Shown in pieces: positions 50,775 to 57,893 of a stretch of 64,000 nt of DNA (positions are counted from its first letter, which is position 1; the number at the start of each line of letters is the position of its first letter). Made by a program: the position numbers and the translations under genes. The stretch comes from Lentzea californiensis (lineage in GTDB: Bacteria > Actinomycetota > Actinomycetes > Mycobacteriales > Pseudonocardiaceae): NCBI RefSeq assembly GCF_024648825.1, contig NZ_JANBBE010000018.1, forward strand, positions 62,001-126,000. Reading direction: 5' to 3'. Under the pieces are notes generated by a model. The model saw only the letters and a program-made list of their open reading frames with translations. It was not told the DNA's origin and did not search any database.

Positions 50775-51764
50775 GTGCAACTACCATCGCCACGCGGCCC
50801 TCTGTCCGAGCAGGTCGTCGCCACTCTGAAGGGCGACCCGGACGGACGCGCCATCGACTTCTCCGACGCCGACCCGTACGGCGAGGACCTGACCATCGCC
50901 CTGCACACGTTGTACGAACTGCATTACGGCGGCTTCGACGGCGTGCACCCGGCCTGGGAGTGGGATCCCGAACTGCTGCGGCTGAGGGCGCGGATCGAGA
51001 ACGTCTTCCTCGAGCAGCTCCGGTCCGACGTGGACGGTGGCGAGGACGTCGACGCCACCCTGGGAGACCTGCTGGTCGAGCACGTTCCCGGCAGCGGGGT
51101 GTCACACCACCTGCGCGACAACGGGACCTGGGACCAGATGTGCGAGTACTTCGCGCACCGTTCGGTGTACCACCACAAGGAAGCCGACCCGCACGCGTGG
51201 GTCATCCCCCGGTTGCGGGGCAGGGCGAAGGCCGCGCTGGTGGCCGTGGAGTTCGACGAGTTCGGCGGCGGACGGGCCGACCGCATGCACTCCCGGCTCT
51301 ACGCCGACCTGCTCGAGGGCGCGGGGATGTCCTCCGGCTACCTGCACTACCTCGACGACGTGCCGGCGCCCTCCATCGCGATCGTCAACATGATGTCGCT
51401 GTTCGGCCTGCACCGGTCGTTGCGCGGCGCCCTGGTCGGCCACTTCGCCGCGGCCGAGATCACGACGGCGCCGAGCGCGCGGCGCATGGCACAAGCATTG
51501 GAGCGTCTGGGCGCCGACCCGCGATGCGTCGAGTTCTTCACCGAGCACATCGAGGCCGACGCCGTGCACGAGCAGATCATGCGCAACGACGTCATCGGCT
51601 CGTTGCTGGAGCAGGAACCGTCGCTCAGGGCCGACGTCGTCTTCGGCGTCCAAGCGACGGAACACCTCGAGTCACGGCTCGGCGCTCACCTGCTGTCGTC
51701 CTGGGACTCGGGCGAGTCGTCACTGCGGACCCGCTTGCGGTGGCTCGTGTCGCAGAACGGATAG
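50775..51764 (+). CDS. Haem-oxygenase-like di-iron (HDO) protein
   Basis: 329 residues, all-helical. LHTLYELHYGGF, HRSVYHHKEADPHAWVIPRLRG, VEFDEFGGGRADRMH and EHIEADAVHEQ provide the Glu and His ligands of a di-iron site, matching the family named iron-containing redox enzyme. Such enzymes use oxygen to modify amino- or fatty-acid substrates. Its last 79 nt are antisense to the CDGSH gene. Confidence 0.85.
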   Translation: MQLPSPRGPLSEQVVATLKGDPDGRAIDFSDADPYGEDLTIALHTLYELHYGGFDGVHPAWEWDPELLRLRARIENVFLEQLRSDVDGGEDVDATLGDLLVEHVPGSGVSHHLRDNGTWDQMCEYFAHRSVYHHKEADPHAWVIPRLRGRAKAALVAVEFDEFGGGRADRMHSRLYADLLEGAGMSSGYLHYLDDVPAPSIAIVNMMSLFGLHRSLRGALVGHFAAAEITTAPSARRMAQALERLGADPRCVEFFTEHIEADAVHEQIMRNDVIGSLLEQEPSLRADVVFGVQATEHLESRLGAHLLSSWDSGESSLRTRLRWLVSQNG

Positions 51765-51913
51765 CGCTTGCTGCGCCGGCACGCGCACACCGCGACGACG
51801 AACCTGTCGCTGGTGTGCGTCGTGCCGTCGTCCGTGACGAGTTCTACCGGCCCCTCAACCAGCACGGGACCGTTCGGCACGATCGTCACCCTGCGCGAGC
51901 GCGCTTCGGTCAC
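51686..51913 (-). CDS. CDGSH iron-sulfur protein
   Basis: 75 residues from GTG 51913; GTG 51889 is an alternative. The metal motif reads CACRRSKRYPFCDTSH: three Cys and one His that bind a 2Fe-2S cluster, with Asp-Thr in place of Asp-Gly. Small soluble redox or cluster-transfer protein. It overlaps the methyltransferase 3' end by 59 nt and the di-iron gene on the other strand by 79 nt. Confidence 0.88.
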   Translation of the reverse strand: MTEARSRRVTIVPNGPVLVEGPVELVTDDGTTHTSDRFVVAVCACRRSKRYPFCDTSHRKRVRSDDSPESQDDSR

Positions 51914-52541
51914 CGCGGATCACCACCAGTTCCTCGTCTCGCTGCCCGGGCTCGATCAGGCCGTGCTGTTCCAGGAACGCCGTCCTGGACCGCATCACCG
52001 GCCCGAACGGCACCCGGCGCCGTTGCACGACGGAGGCTTTCAGCCCGCAGTCGCGCAACTGCTGCAACGTCTGGTCCACTCCGCACAGTGCGGAGTGGAC
52101 CATCAGCAGCACGCCGCCGGGTTCGAGCAGGTCGAACGACCTGCTGCACAAGGGGTTCAGGAGCTCGCGGCCGTCCAGCCCGGCGTCCCACGCCCTCGCC
52201 GGTCCTCGTGCGACGCAGTTCGCGGGCACGTACGGCGGATTGGCCAGCACCAGGTCGAAGGTCTCGTTCCGCACGACGTCGAGCACGTTGCCCTGCCGTA
52301 CGCGGATCGGCGTGCGGTTCATCACCGCGTTGATCCGCGCCGTCCACACGGCACGCCGGGAAACGTCCACGGCGGTCACATCGGCGGCACCGGCTCTCCT
52401 GGCCGCCAAAGCGAGCGCGCCCGTGCCGGTCCCGATGTCCAGAACGCGGGCGCCCCTGGGGATCGCTGCCGCGTGGAGCGCTTCGAGCAGAAGCGCGGTG
52501 TCGTCTTGGGGCGTGTACACGCCCCGCGCCCTGAGCAACAT
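51855..52541 (-). CDS. HemK2/MTQ2-like class I methyltransferase
   Basis: 228 residues from ATG 52541. SAM-binding motif VLDIGTGTGALALAARRAGA, then VDVSRRAV and the substrate motif NPPYVPAN, as in HemK/PrmC and HemK2 proteins that methylate glutamine of release factors. The N-terminal helical domain of HemK is absent, so the target may differ. Upstream in-frame codons lack a good start. It is co-directional with the CDGSH gene. Confidence 0.85.
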   Translation of the reverse strand: MLLRARGVYTPQDDTALLLEALHAAAIPRGARVLDIGTGTGALALAARRAGAADVTAVDVSRRAVWTARINAVMNRTPIRVRQGNVLDVVRNETFDLVLANPPYVPANCVARGPARAWDAGLDGRELLNPLCSRSFDLLEPGGVLLMVHSALCGVDQTLQQLRDCGLKASVVQRRRVPFGPVMRSRTAFLEQHGLIEPGQRDEELVVIRGDRSALAQGDDRAERSRAG

Positions 52542-52594
52542 CACAGACGTGGAATCGGCCTGCCACAACGCCTTGAAACAAGCCCGAACGACGT

Positions 52595-52619
52595 GTTTGC
52601 GAGCCGATTGCGAGGGCAC
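52595..52619 (+). promoter_or_regulatory. Possible SigB-like promoter of the alcohol dehydrogenase
   Basis: GTTT (52595-52598), 15 nt, GGGCAC (52614-52619), one base off the GGGTAC consensus. It lies 39 nt before the ATG at 52658. Confidence 0.3.
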
Positions 52620-52657
52620 CCGCCCCACAACTGTGATTTTTTCTGGAAGGAGCCTCG

Positions 52658-53848
52658 ATGAAGGCGGTCACCTGGCACGGCAAGCGCGACGTCCGGGTGG
52701 ACACGGTGCCCGATCCGCGGATCGAGTCCCCGACGGATGCCGTCATCAGAGTCACCTCCACCGGCGTGTGCGGCTCGGACCTGCACCTGTACGAGGTGCT
52801 CGGCCCGTTCATGACCGAGGGCGACGTGCTGGGGCACGAACCGATGGGCGTCGTCGAGGAGGTCGGAGCGGAGGTCACCTCGCTCAAGGTCGGCGACCGC
52901 GTGGTCGTCCCGTTCAACATCTCCTGCGGCCACTGCTTCATGTGCGACCGCGGTCTGCAGTCGCAGTGCGAGACGACCCAGGTCACCAGTCAGGGCAAGG
53001 GCGCGGCGCTGCTCGGCTACACGAAGCTCTACGGGCAGGTGCCCGGCGGCCAGGCCGAGTACCTGCGGGTGCCCCAGGCGCAGTACGGGCCCATCAAGGT
53101 GCCGGACGGCCCACCGGACGACCGGTTCGTCTACCTGTCCGACGTGCTGCCGACGGCCTGGCAGGCGGTCGAGTACGCCGAGATCCCGGCGGGCGGCTCC
53201 GTCGTCGTCTTCGGCCTCGGGCCGATCGGGCAGATGTGCGCCCGCGTCGCCCTGCACAAGGGCGCCGGACAGGTCATCGGGATCGACCTCGTGTCCGAAC
53301 GCCTGGCGCGGGCCGAGGCGCACGGCGCGACGGTGCTCGACACCCGCGACCACGACGACATCGGCGACGCCGTCCGCGCGCTCACCTCGGGCCGGGGCGC
53401 GGACTCCGTCATCGACGCGGTGGGCATGGAGGCGCACGGCGCACCCGCGGCCCGGATCGCGCACAACCTGGTGGCCGCGCTGCCGAAGGCCGCCGGTGCG
53501 CTGATCACCGAGAAGGCGGGCATCGACCGGCTGAGCGTGCTGTACGCCGCCATCGACTCGGTGCGGCGCGGCGGCACGATCTCGCTGTCCGGCGTGTACG
53601 GCGGCATGATCGACCCGATGCCCATGATGGAACTGTTCGACAAGCAGGTCAGGCTCCACATGGGACAGGCGAACGTGCGCCGCTGGGTCGACGAGATCCT
53701 GCCGCTGCTCTCCGGCACCGACGACCCTCTCGGCGTCGACGACTTCGCCACCCACCGGTTGCCGTTGCACGAGGCACCGCGCGCCTACGAGATGTTCCAG
53801 AAGAAGCTCCACGGAGCACAGAAGGTCCTGTTGCAACCGGCGAGCTGA
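52658..53848 (+). CDS. Zinc-dependent alcohol/formaldehyde dehydrogenase
   Basis: 396 residues, medium-chain dehydrogenase, ATG with GAAGGAG upstream. Catalytic zinc ligands C (TGVCGSDLHLYE), H-E (GHEPMG) and structural zinc cysteines in CGHCFMCDRGLQSQC. The NAD-binding loop is VFGLGPIGQM. The insertion pattern matches glutathione-independent formaldehyde dehydrogenase-like enzymes. Reaction: oxidation of an aldehyde or alcohol with NAD; the substrate is not certain. A strong terminator follows. Confidence 0.9.
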   Translation: MKAVTWHGKRDVRVDTVPDPRIESPTDAVIRVTSTGVCGSDLHLYEVLGPFMTEGDVLGHEPMGVVEEVGAEVTSLKVGDRVVVPFNISCGHCFMCDRGLQSQCETTQVTSQGKGAALLGYTKLYGQVPGGQAEYLRVPQAQYGPIKVPDGPPDDRFVYLSDVLPTAWQAVEYAEIPAGGSVVVFGLGPIGQMCARVALHKGAGQVIGIDLVSERLARAEAHGATVLDTRDHDDIGDAVRALTSGRGADSVIDAVGMEAHGAPAARIAHNLVAALPKAAGALITEKAGIDRLSVLYAAIDSVRRGGTISLSGVYGGMIDPMPMMELFDKQVRLHMGQANVRRWVDEILPLLSGTDDPLGVDDFATHRLPLHEAPRAYEMFQKKLHGAQKVLLQPAS

Positions 53849-53861
53849 GAAGCCGCCTCAG

Positions 53862-53901
53862 CGAAACGGTGGGCATCGCGCTTGCGATGCCCACCGTTTC
53901 G
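53862..53901. terminator. 18-bp perfect bidirectional terminator
   Basis: CGAAACGGTGGGCATCGC pairs perfectly with its complement, 4-nt loop GCTT. It lies between the convergent dehydrogenase and DUF4383 genes. Confidence 0.93.
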
Positions 53902-53927
53902 TCATCACCGGGAATACCGCGCCCCGG

Positions 53928-54371
53928 TCACTGCCTGCGCGCGACGCGGCCGCGGCCCAGCGCCAGTCCGAGGGCGATCATGCCGACGCCCAGGAACAGG
54001 TGCAGCCAGTTGTCGGCCGTGTTGAACGGCACGAAGTTGGCAGCGCTGTCGTGGTCGATCACCAACCCGTACAGCCACAGCACCAGGTAGACGGCTCCGC
54101 CGCCGACGAGGTACCAGTACGCGCCTCCGGCCGTGCGGGCCATCAGGAATCCGGCCACGCCGAAGGCGAGGTGGACGATGTTGTGGAAGACCGACACCGC
54201 GAACAGCCCCAGCAGCATCGCCTGGGACTCGTGGCCGGCCAGCTCCAGCGCTTCGTAGTTGGTGGTCAGGCCGGGGATGAACCCGGCGATGCCCACCAGG
54301 GTGAACACCGCGGCCACGGCCATCGCGGCGGTCTGGATCGTGCCACGCCGCGCCGTTTCGGTTCGGGACAT
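53928..54371 (-). CDS. DUF4383 membrane protein
   Basis: 147 residues, ATG 54371 with AAGGGAG upstream. Four transmembrane helices; FTLVGIAGFIPGLTTNY, FAVSVFHNIVHLAFGVAGFLMA and NTADNWLHLFLGVGMIALGL are the DUF4383 pattern, a family frequent in actinobacteria. Function unknown. It shares a divergent SigB-type promoter region with katE, so it may be a stress membrane protein. Confidence 0.88.
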   Translation of the reverse strand: MSRTETARRGTIQTAAMAVAAVFTLVGIAGFIPGLTTNYEALELAGHESQAMLLGLFAVSVFHNIVHLAFGVAGFLMARTAGGAYWYLVGGGAVYLVLWLYGLVIDHDSAANFVPFNTADNWLHLFLGVGMIALGLALGRGRVARRQ

Positions 54372-54412
54372 GACGACTCCCTTGAACGTGAGCCCGTTTC
54401 GGACGCGATCGG

Positions 54413-54437
54413 CTACCCCTTCGAAATCGCGCCAAAC
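54413..54437 (-). promoter_or_regulatory. SigB-type promoter of the DUF4383 gene
   Basis: Minus strand GTTT (54437-54434), 15 nt, GGGTAG (54418-54413). The predicted start gives a leader of about 35 nt. Confidence 0.6.
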
Positions 54438-54453
54438 GGTTGGGTGACAAGTG

Positions 54454-54479
54454 GTTGGCATCCACGAACCACCGGGTAC
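54454..54479 (+). promoter_or_regulatory. SigB-type promoter of katE
   Basis: GTTG (54454-54457), 16 nt, GGGTAC (54474-54479), followed by a leader of about 30 nt and AGGAGG. katE is a classic general-stress sigma target. Confidence 0.6.
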
Positions 54480-54515
54480 TGCCTCACTGACATTCCTGTG
54501 CGGTAGGAGGAAGCA

Positions 54516-56714
54516 GTGGCGAGCAAGAAGCCGGGCAAGGTCGTGAAGGCGGCGGTGGAGAAGGCGGTCGACAAGGTCACCGAGCTGGTGAACCCGCCGA
54601 TTCCCGGCGCTCCGAACAGCGAGCCGCCGTCGCTCGAGGAGCCGACCGAGCCGCGAGGGCCGTTGCCTCCCAAGCACGACCAGACCGGACCGGAGACGGT
54701 GTCGCCGACGGGCGCCCCGACCGGCGCTCCCAAGTTGTCGCAGGGCCAGCAGGGTGAGTTCCTCACCACCTCCGCCGGCGCGCGGCTGCGCGACACCGAC
54801 CACTCGCTGAAGGCCGGTGAGCGCGGGCCGACGTTGCTGCAGGACCACCACCTGCGCGAGAAGGTCATGCACTTCGACCACGAACGCATCCCGGAGCGCG
54901 TCGTGCACGCGCGTGGCTACGGAGCACACGGCACGTTCGTCGGCTACGGCACCGCGTCGAACGTCTGCATGGCCGGTTTCCTCGGCGACGGCGTGGAGAC
55001 GCCCGTGTTCGTGCGGTTCTCGACCGTGCTGGGCTCGCGCGGCTCGGCGGACACCGTGCGGGACACCCGCGGGTTCGCGACGAAGTTCTACACCCAGGAG
55101 GGTAACTTCGACCTGGTAGGCAACAACATCCCGGTGTTCTTCATCCAGGACGGGATCAAGTTCCCGGACGTGATCCACGCGGGCAAGCCCCACCCGGACC
55201 GGGAGATCCCGCAGGCGCAGAGCGCGCACGACACGTTCTGGGACTTCGTGTCGACCCACACCGAGGCCACCCACCACGTCATGTGGAACATGTCCGACCG
55301 CGGCATCCCCCGGTCGTACCGCACGATGGAGGGCTTCGGCGTCCACACGTTCCGCCTCGTCAACGCCGAGGGCGAGACCGTGCTCGCGAAGTTCCACTGG
55401 AAGCCGAAGCTGGGCGTGCACTCCCTCGTGTGGGAGGAGGCCCAGATGGCCGGCGGCTTCGACCCCGACTTCCACCGCCGCGACCTCGCCGACGCCATCG
55501 AGTCCGGCGCGTACCCGCAGTGGGAGCTCGGCCTGCAGATCATGCCCGACAACCCGCAGCAGACCTTCGAGGGCATCGACCTGCTCGACCCGACGAAGAT
55601 CGTCCCGGAGGAGCTCGCGCCGGTGCAGCCGGTAGGGCTGCTGACGCTCAACCGCAACCCGCAGAACTTCTTCGCGGAGACCGAGCAGGTGGCGTTCCAC
55701 CTCGGCAACCTGGTGCCGGGCATCGACGTCACCGACGACCCGCTGCTGCAGTCCCGGTTGTTCTCCTACCTGGACACCCAGCTGACCAGGCTGGCGGGAC
55801 CGAACTTCAACCAGATCCCGATCAATCGCCCGCACGTGCCGGTCAACGACATGCTCCGCGACGGGTTCCACCAGCAGGCGGTGCACGCGGGCGTCGCCCC
55901 CTACCGGCCGAACACGCTCGACGGCGGCAACCCGTTCGTCGCGAAGGCCCAGGACCGGCCGCTCGTCGAGGTGGCGCAGCCGTTGCCGCGGGCCGTCAAG
56001 GTTCGCGAGGCACCGAAGTCGTTCGCGGACCACTACACGCAGCCGAGGTTGTTCTGGCTGAGCCTGTCGCCGGTCGAGAAGGAACACCTCGTCGCCGCGT
56101 TCACCTTCGAGCTGGGCAAGTGCTACGAGCAGGCGATCAAGGAACGCGAACTGCTGGTGCTGGCCAACGTCGACCCCGTCCTGTGCGCCGAGGTTGCCAA
56201 GGGCCTGGGACTTCCGGTGCCGCCGCAGGCCAAGCTGAAGAAGGTGATGCCCAGTCCGGCCCTGTCGCAGGTCGGGCGGACGTGGCCCACGGACGGCCGC
56301 CTCATCGGGATCGTGGTCGACCCGGCCGATCTCGACGGCGTCCGCACGGTGCGCGAGACCGTCCTGGCGGGCGGCATGGTGCCGCTGCTGATCGCTCCGA
56401 CCGGCGGACCGCTCGGCGACAGCGGTCTGGTCGCGCAGCGGACGTTCCTCACCGCGCGGTCGATCGAGTTCGACGCGCTGCTGGTCGCGGGCAACGCCAC
56501 CGACCCGCGCGTCACACTGATGATCCAGGAGTGCTTCCGCCACGCCAAGGCCATCGGCGCGTGGGGCACCGGCCGCGCCACCGTGGAGGCCGCCGGGTGC
56601 GGGACGGGACCGGGCGTCGTGATCGACGACAGCCCGTCGAAGGTCCTCACCGAGGTGACCACGCTGCTCGGCGCCCACCGCGTGTGGGACCGCTTCCCCC
56701 CGGCCATCGCATGA
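54516..56714 (+). CDS. katE: Large-subunit monofunctional catalase (HPII type)
   Basis: 732 residues, GTG start after AGGAGGAAGCA. A 90-residue lysine/proline-rich N-terminus precedes the catalase core: catalytic His in ERVVHARGYGAHG (about residue 131), Asn in LVGNNIPVFF, and the haem-ligand Tyr in SRLFSYLDTQLTRLAG. A C-terminal flavodoxin-like domain (from about residue 580, GRLIGIVVDPADLDG) is typical of HPII. It breaks hydrogen peroxide to water and oxygen in the cytoplasm. Confidence 0.96.
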   Translation: MASKKPGKVVKAAVEKAVDKVTELVNPPIPGAPNSEPPSLEEPTEPRGPLPPKHDQTGPETVSPTGAPTGAPKLSQGQQGEFLTTSAGARLRDTDHSLKAGERGPTLLQDHHLREKVMHFDHERIPERVVHARGYGAHGTFVGYGTASNVCMAGFLGDGVETPVFVRFSTVLGSRGSADTVRDTRGFATKFYTQEGNFDLVGNNIPVFFIQDGIKFPDVIHAGKPHPDREIPQAQSAHDTFWDFVSTHTEATHHVMWNMSDRGIPRSYRTMEGFGVHTFRLVNAEGETVLAKFHWKPKLGVHSLVWEEAQMAGGFDPDFHRRDLADAIESGAYPQWELGLQIMPDNPQQTFEGIDLLDPTKIVPEELAPVQPVGLLTLNRNPQNFFAETEQVAFHLGNLVPGIDVTDDPLLQSRLFSYLDTQLTRLAGPNFNQIPINRPHVPVNDMLRDGFHQQAVHAGVAPYRPNTLDGGNPFVAKAQDRPLVEVAQPLPRAVKVREAPKSFADHYTQPRLFWLSLSPVEKEHLVAAFTFELGKCYEQAIKERELLVLANVDPVLCAEVAKGLGLPVPPQAKLKKVMPSPALSQVGRTWPTDGRLIGIVVDPADLDGVRTVRETVLAGGMVPLLIAPTGGPLGDSGLVAQRTFLTARSIEFDALLVAGNATDPRVTLMIQECFRHAKAIGAWGTGRATVEAAGCGTGPGVVIDDSPSKVLTEVTTLLGAHRVWDRFPPAIA

Positions 56715-57127
56715 CCGGCCAGGAGGCGCTCACCGAGGAGGAACTCGCCTTCCTCCAGTCGATGTTCGACCTGGCCCGCGCAGGGGACGCGGTGCGGCTG
56801 GCCGAGGCGGTCGACGCGGGGATACCGGTCAACCTCACCAACGGTGCGGGTGACTCCCTGCTGATCCTCGCCGCCTACCACCGCCACCCGGACGTGGTCG
56901 AGGCGTTGCTGGAACGGGGCGCCGACACCGGCCGGATCAACGACCGGGGGCAGACCGCCCTGGGAGCCGCGGTGTTCCGGCGCTCGGAACGCATCGTGCG
57001 GCTGCTGCTCGCCGCCGGGGCGGACCCCGCTCTCGGACCGAGGTCCGCGCTCGACGTCGCCCGGCACTTCGACCTGCCGGAGATGCTGGCGCTGCTGCAG
57101 CCCGTCGCGGGTGCACCCGCGCGGTGA
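56711..57127 (+). CDS. Ankyrin-repeat protein coupled to catalase
   Basis: 138 residues. ATG 56711 overlaps the katE stop (ATGA). Ankyrin repeats: NLTNGAGDSLLILAAYHRHPDVVEALLERGAD, INDRGQTALGAAVFRRSERIVRLLLAAGADPAL. In Pseudomonas a similar ankyrin protein (AnkB) supports catalase KatB; the arrangement here suggests an equivalent chaperone or partner for KatE (inference). Confidence 0.88.
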   Translation: MTGQEALTEEELAFLQSMFDLARAGDAVRLAEAVDAGIPVNLTNGAGDSLLILAAYHRHPDVVEALLERGADTGRINDRGQTALGAAVFRRSERIVRLLLAAGADPALGPRSALDVARHFDLPEMLALLQPVAGAPAR

Positions 57128-57137
57128 GATCGCACGT

Positions 57138-57166
57138 GGGCGAGGCGGCACCGCGCCGCCTCGCCC
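57138..57166. terminator. Bidirectional terminator
   Basis: GGGCGAGGCGGC (57138-57149) pairs perfectly with GCCGCCTCGCCC (57155-57166), loop 5 nt, between the convergent ankyrin and 57171 genes. Confidence 0.88.
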
Positions 57167-57170
57167 GCCA

Positions 57171-57458
57171 CTAGCTGGGGGCTATGTCCACGACCAGCGG
57201 CCACATCACCATGTCGAGACTCCAGTCGTTGCCGATCAGGGGGATCCAGCGCAGGTTGGTGCAGGGATCGACGATCTCCGGCCCGATCGCGACCGCACGC
57301 CGGAACGGCGCCTCGGCGGACGGGGAGGGGTCGAAGTACGTCACGACCGCACCGTTCTCGAGGTGCTCGGTGACGGTGCTTCCGCTTTCAGGTACCGGCT
57401 TTCGCTCTTCCGGCGGCCGGGGTGGTTCGCCGCGGGACGCTGACGGTGTGGTGGCCAT
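57171..57458 (-). CDS. Small hypothetical protein
   Basis: 95 residues from ATG 57458. The first 25 residues are proline-rich; the rest (VTEHLENGAVVTYFDPSPSAEAPFRR, IVDPCTNLRWIPLIGNDW) shows no family I recognise. It follows the anti-sigma kinase gene by 45 nt and has its own SigB-like promoter, so it may be a stress gene at the end of the stressosome operon. Confidence 0.55.
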   Translation of the reverse strand: MATTPSASRGEPPRPPEERKPVPESGSTVTEHLENGAVVTYFDPSPSAEAPFRRAVAIGPEIVDPCTNLRWIPLIGNDWSLDMVMWPLVVDIAPS

Positions 57459-57466
57459 GGTCGGAC

Positions 57467-57491
57467 ATACCCCGGCCGAACCGGGGTAAGC
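57467..57491 (-). promoter_or_regulatory. SigB-type promoter of the 57171 gene
   Basis: Minus strand GCTT (57491-57488), 15 nt, GGGTAT (57472-57467), then 8 nt to the ATG at 57458. Confidence 0.4.
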
Positions 57492-57503
57492 GCGGCGACC
57501 GGG

Positions 57504-57893
57504 TCAAGTTCCGGTGCACTCCACCAGCGCGAACACCGTCTTGCCGCCCTCACCGCGCGGGCGGCAGCCCCACTCGCGCGAGATGTTGTCCACGACCACG
57601 ATGCCCCTGCCGCGGTTCTCCCCCAGGCGGGAGCGGCCGTACACCGGGTGCACCGCCGACTCGTCGTCGACCTCGACGATCACCGCACAGGGCTCCTGGC
57701 CGCGCAGCACCCGCAGGTGGCCGGTGGTGCTGGGAGTGTGGTCCAGGACGTTCGCCACGAGCTCGGTCACCACGAGCTGCACGTCGTAGAGGTGGTCCTC
57801 GCCGAGGTCCTGCAGAGCGGCGGCGAGGTGCCGGCGCAACGAGGCCATCGACATGCCCGGCCGCACCGGCAGGTCGACCACGCGGGCCGTCAT
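57504..57893 (-). CDS. RsbW-like anti-sigma serine kinase
   Basis: 129 residues, GHKL ATPase fold. N-box LVVTELVANVLDHTPS (about residue 50), G1-like VEVDDESAV and GRGIVVVDNISREWG match the HATPase_c_2 anti-sigma factors. Such proteins hold a SigB/SigF-type sigma factor and phosphorylate an STAS anti-anti-sigma. Its start overlaps the phosphatase stop (ATGA). Last of the coupled genes. Confidence 0.88.
   Translation of the reverse strand: MTARVVDLPVRPGMSMASLRRHLAAALQDLGEDHLYDVQLVVTELVANVLDHTPSTTGHLRVLRGQEPCAVIVEVDDESAVHPVYGRSRLGENRGRGIVVVDNISREWGCRPRGEGGKTVFALVECTGT

Noticed and set aside
53928..56678. 916-codon minus-strand frame running through katE
   Set aside because: Only its last 147 codons (DUF4383) are real; the remainder is antisense to the catalase.
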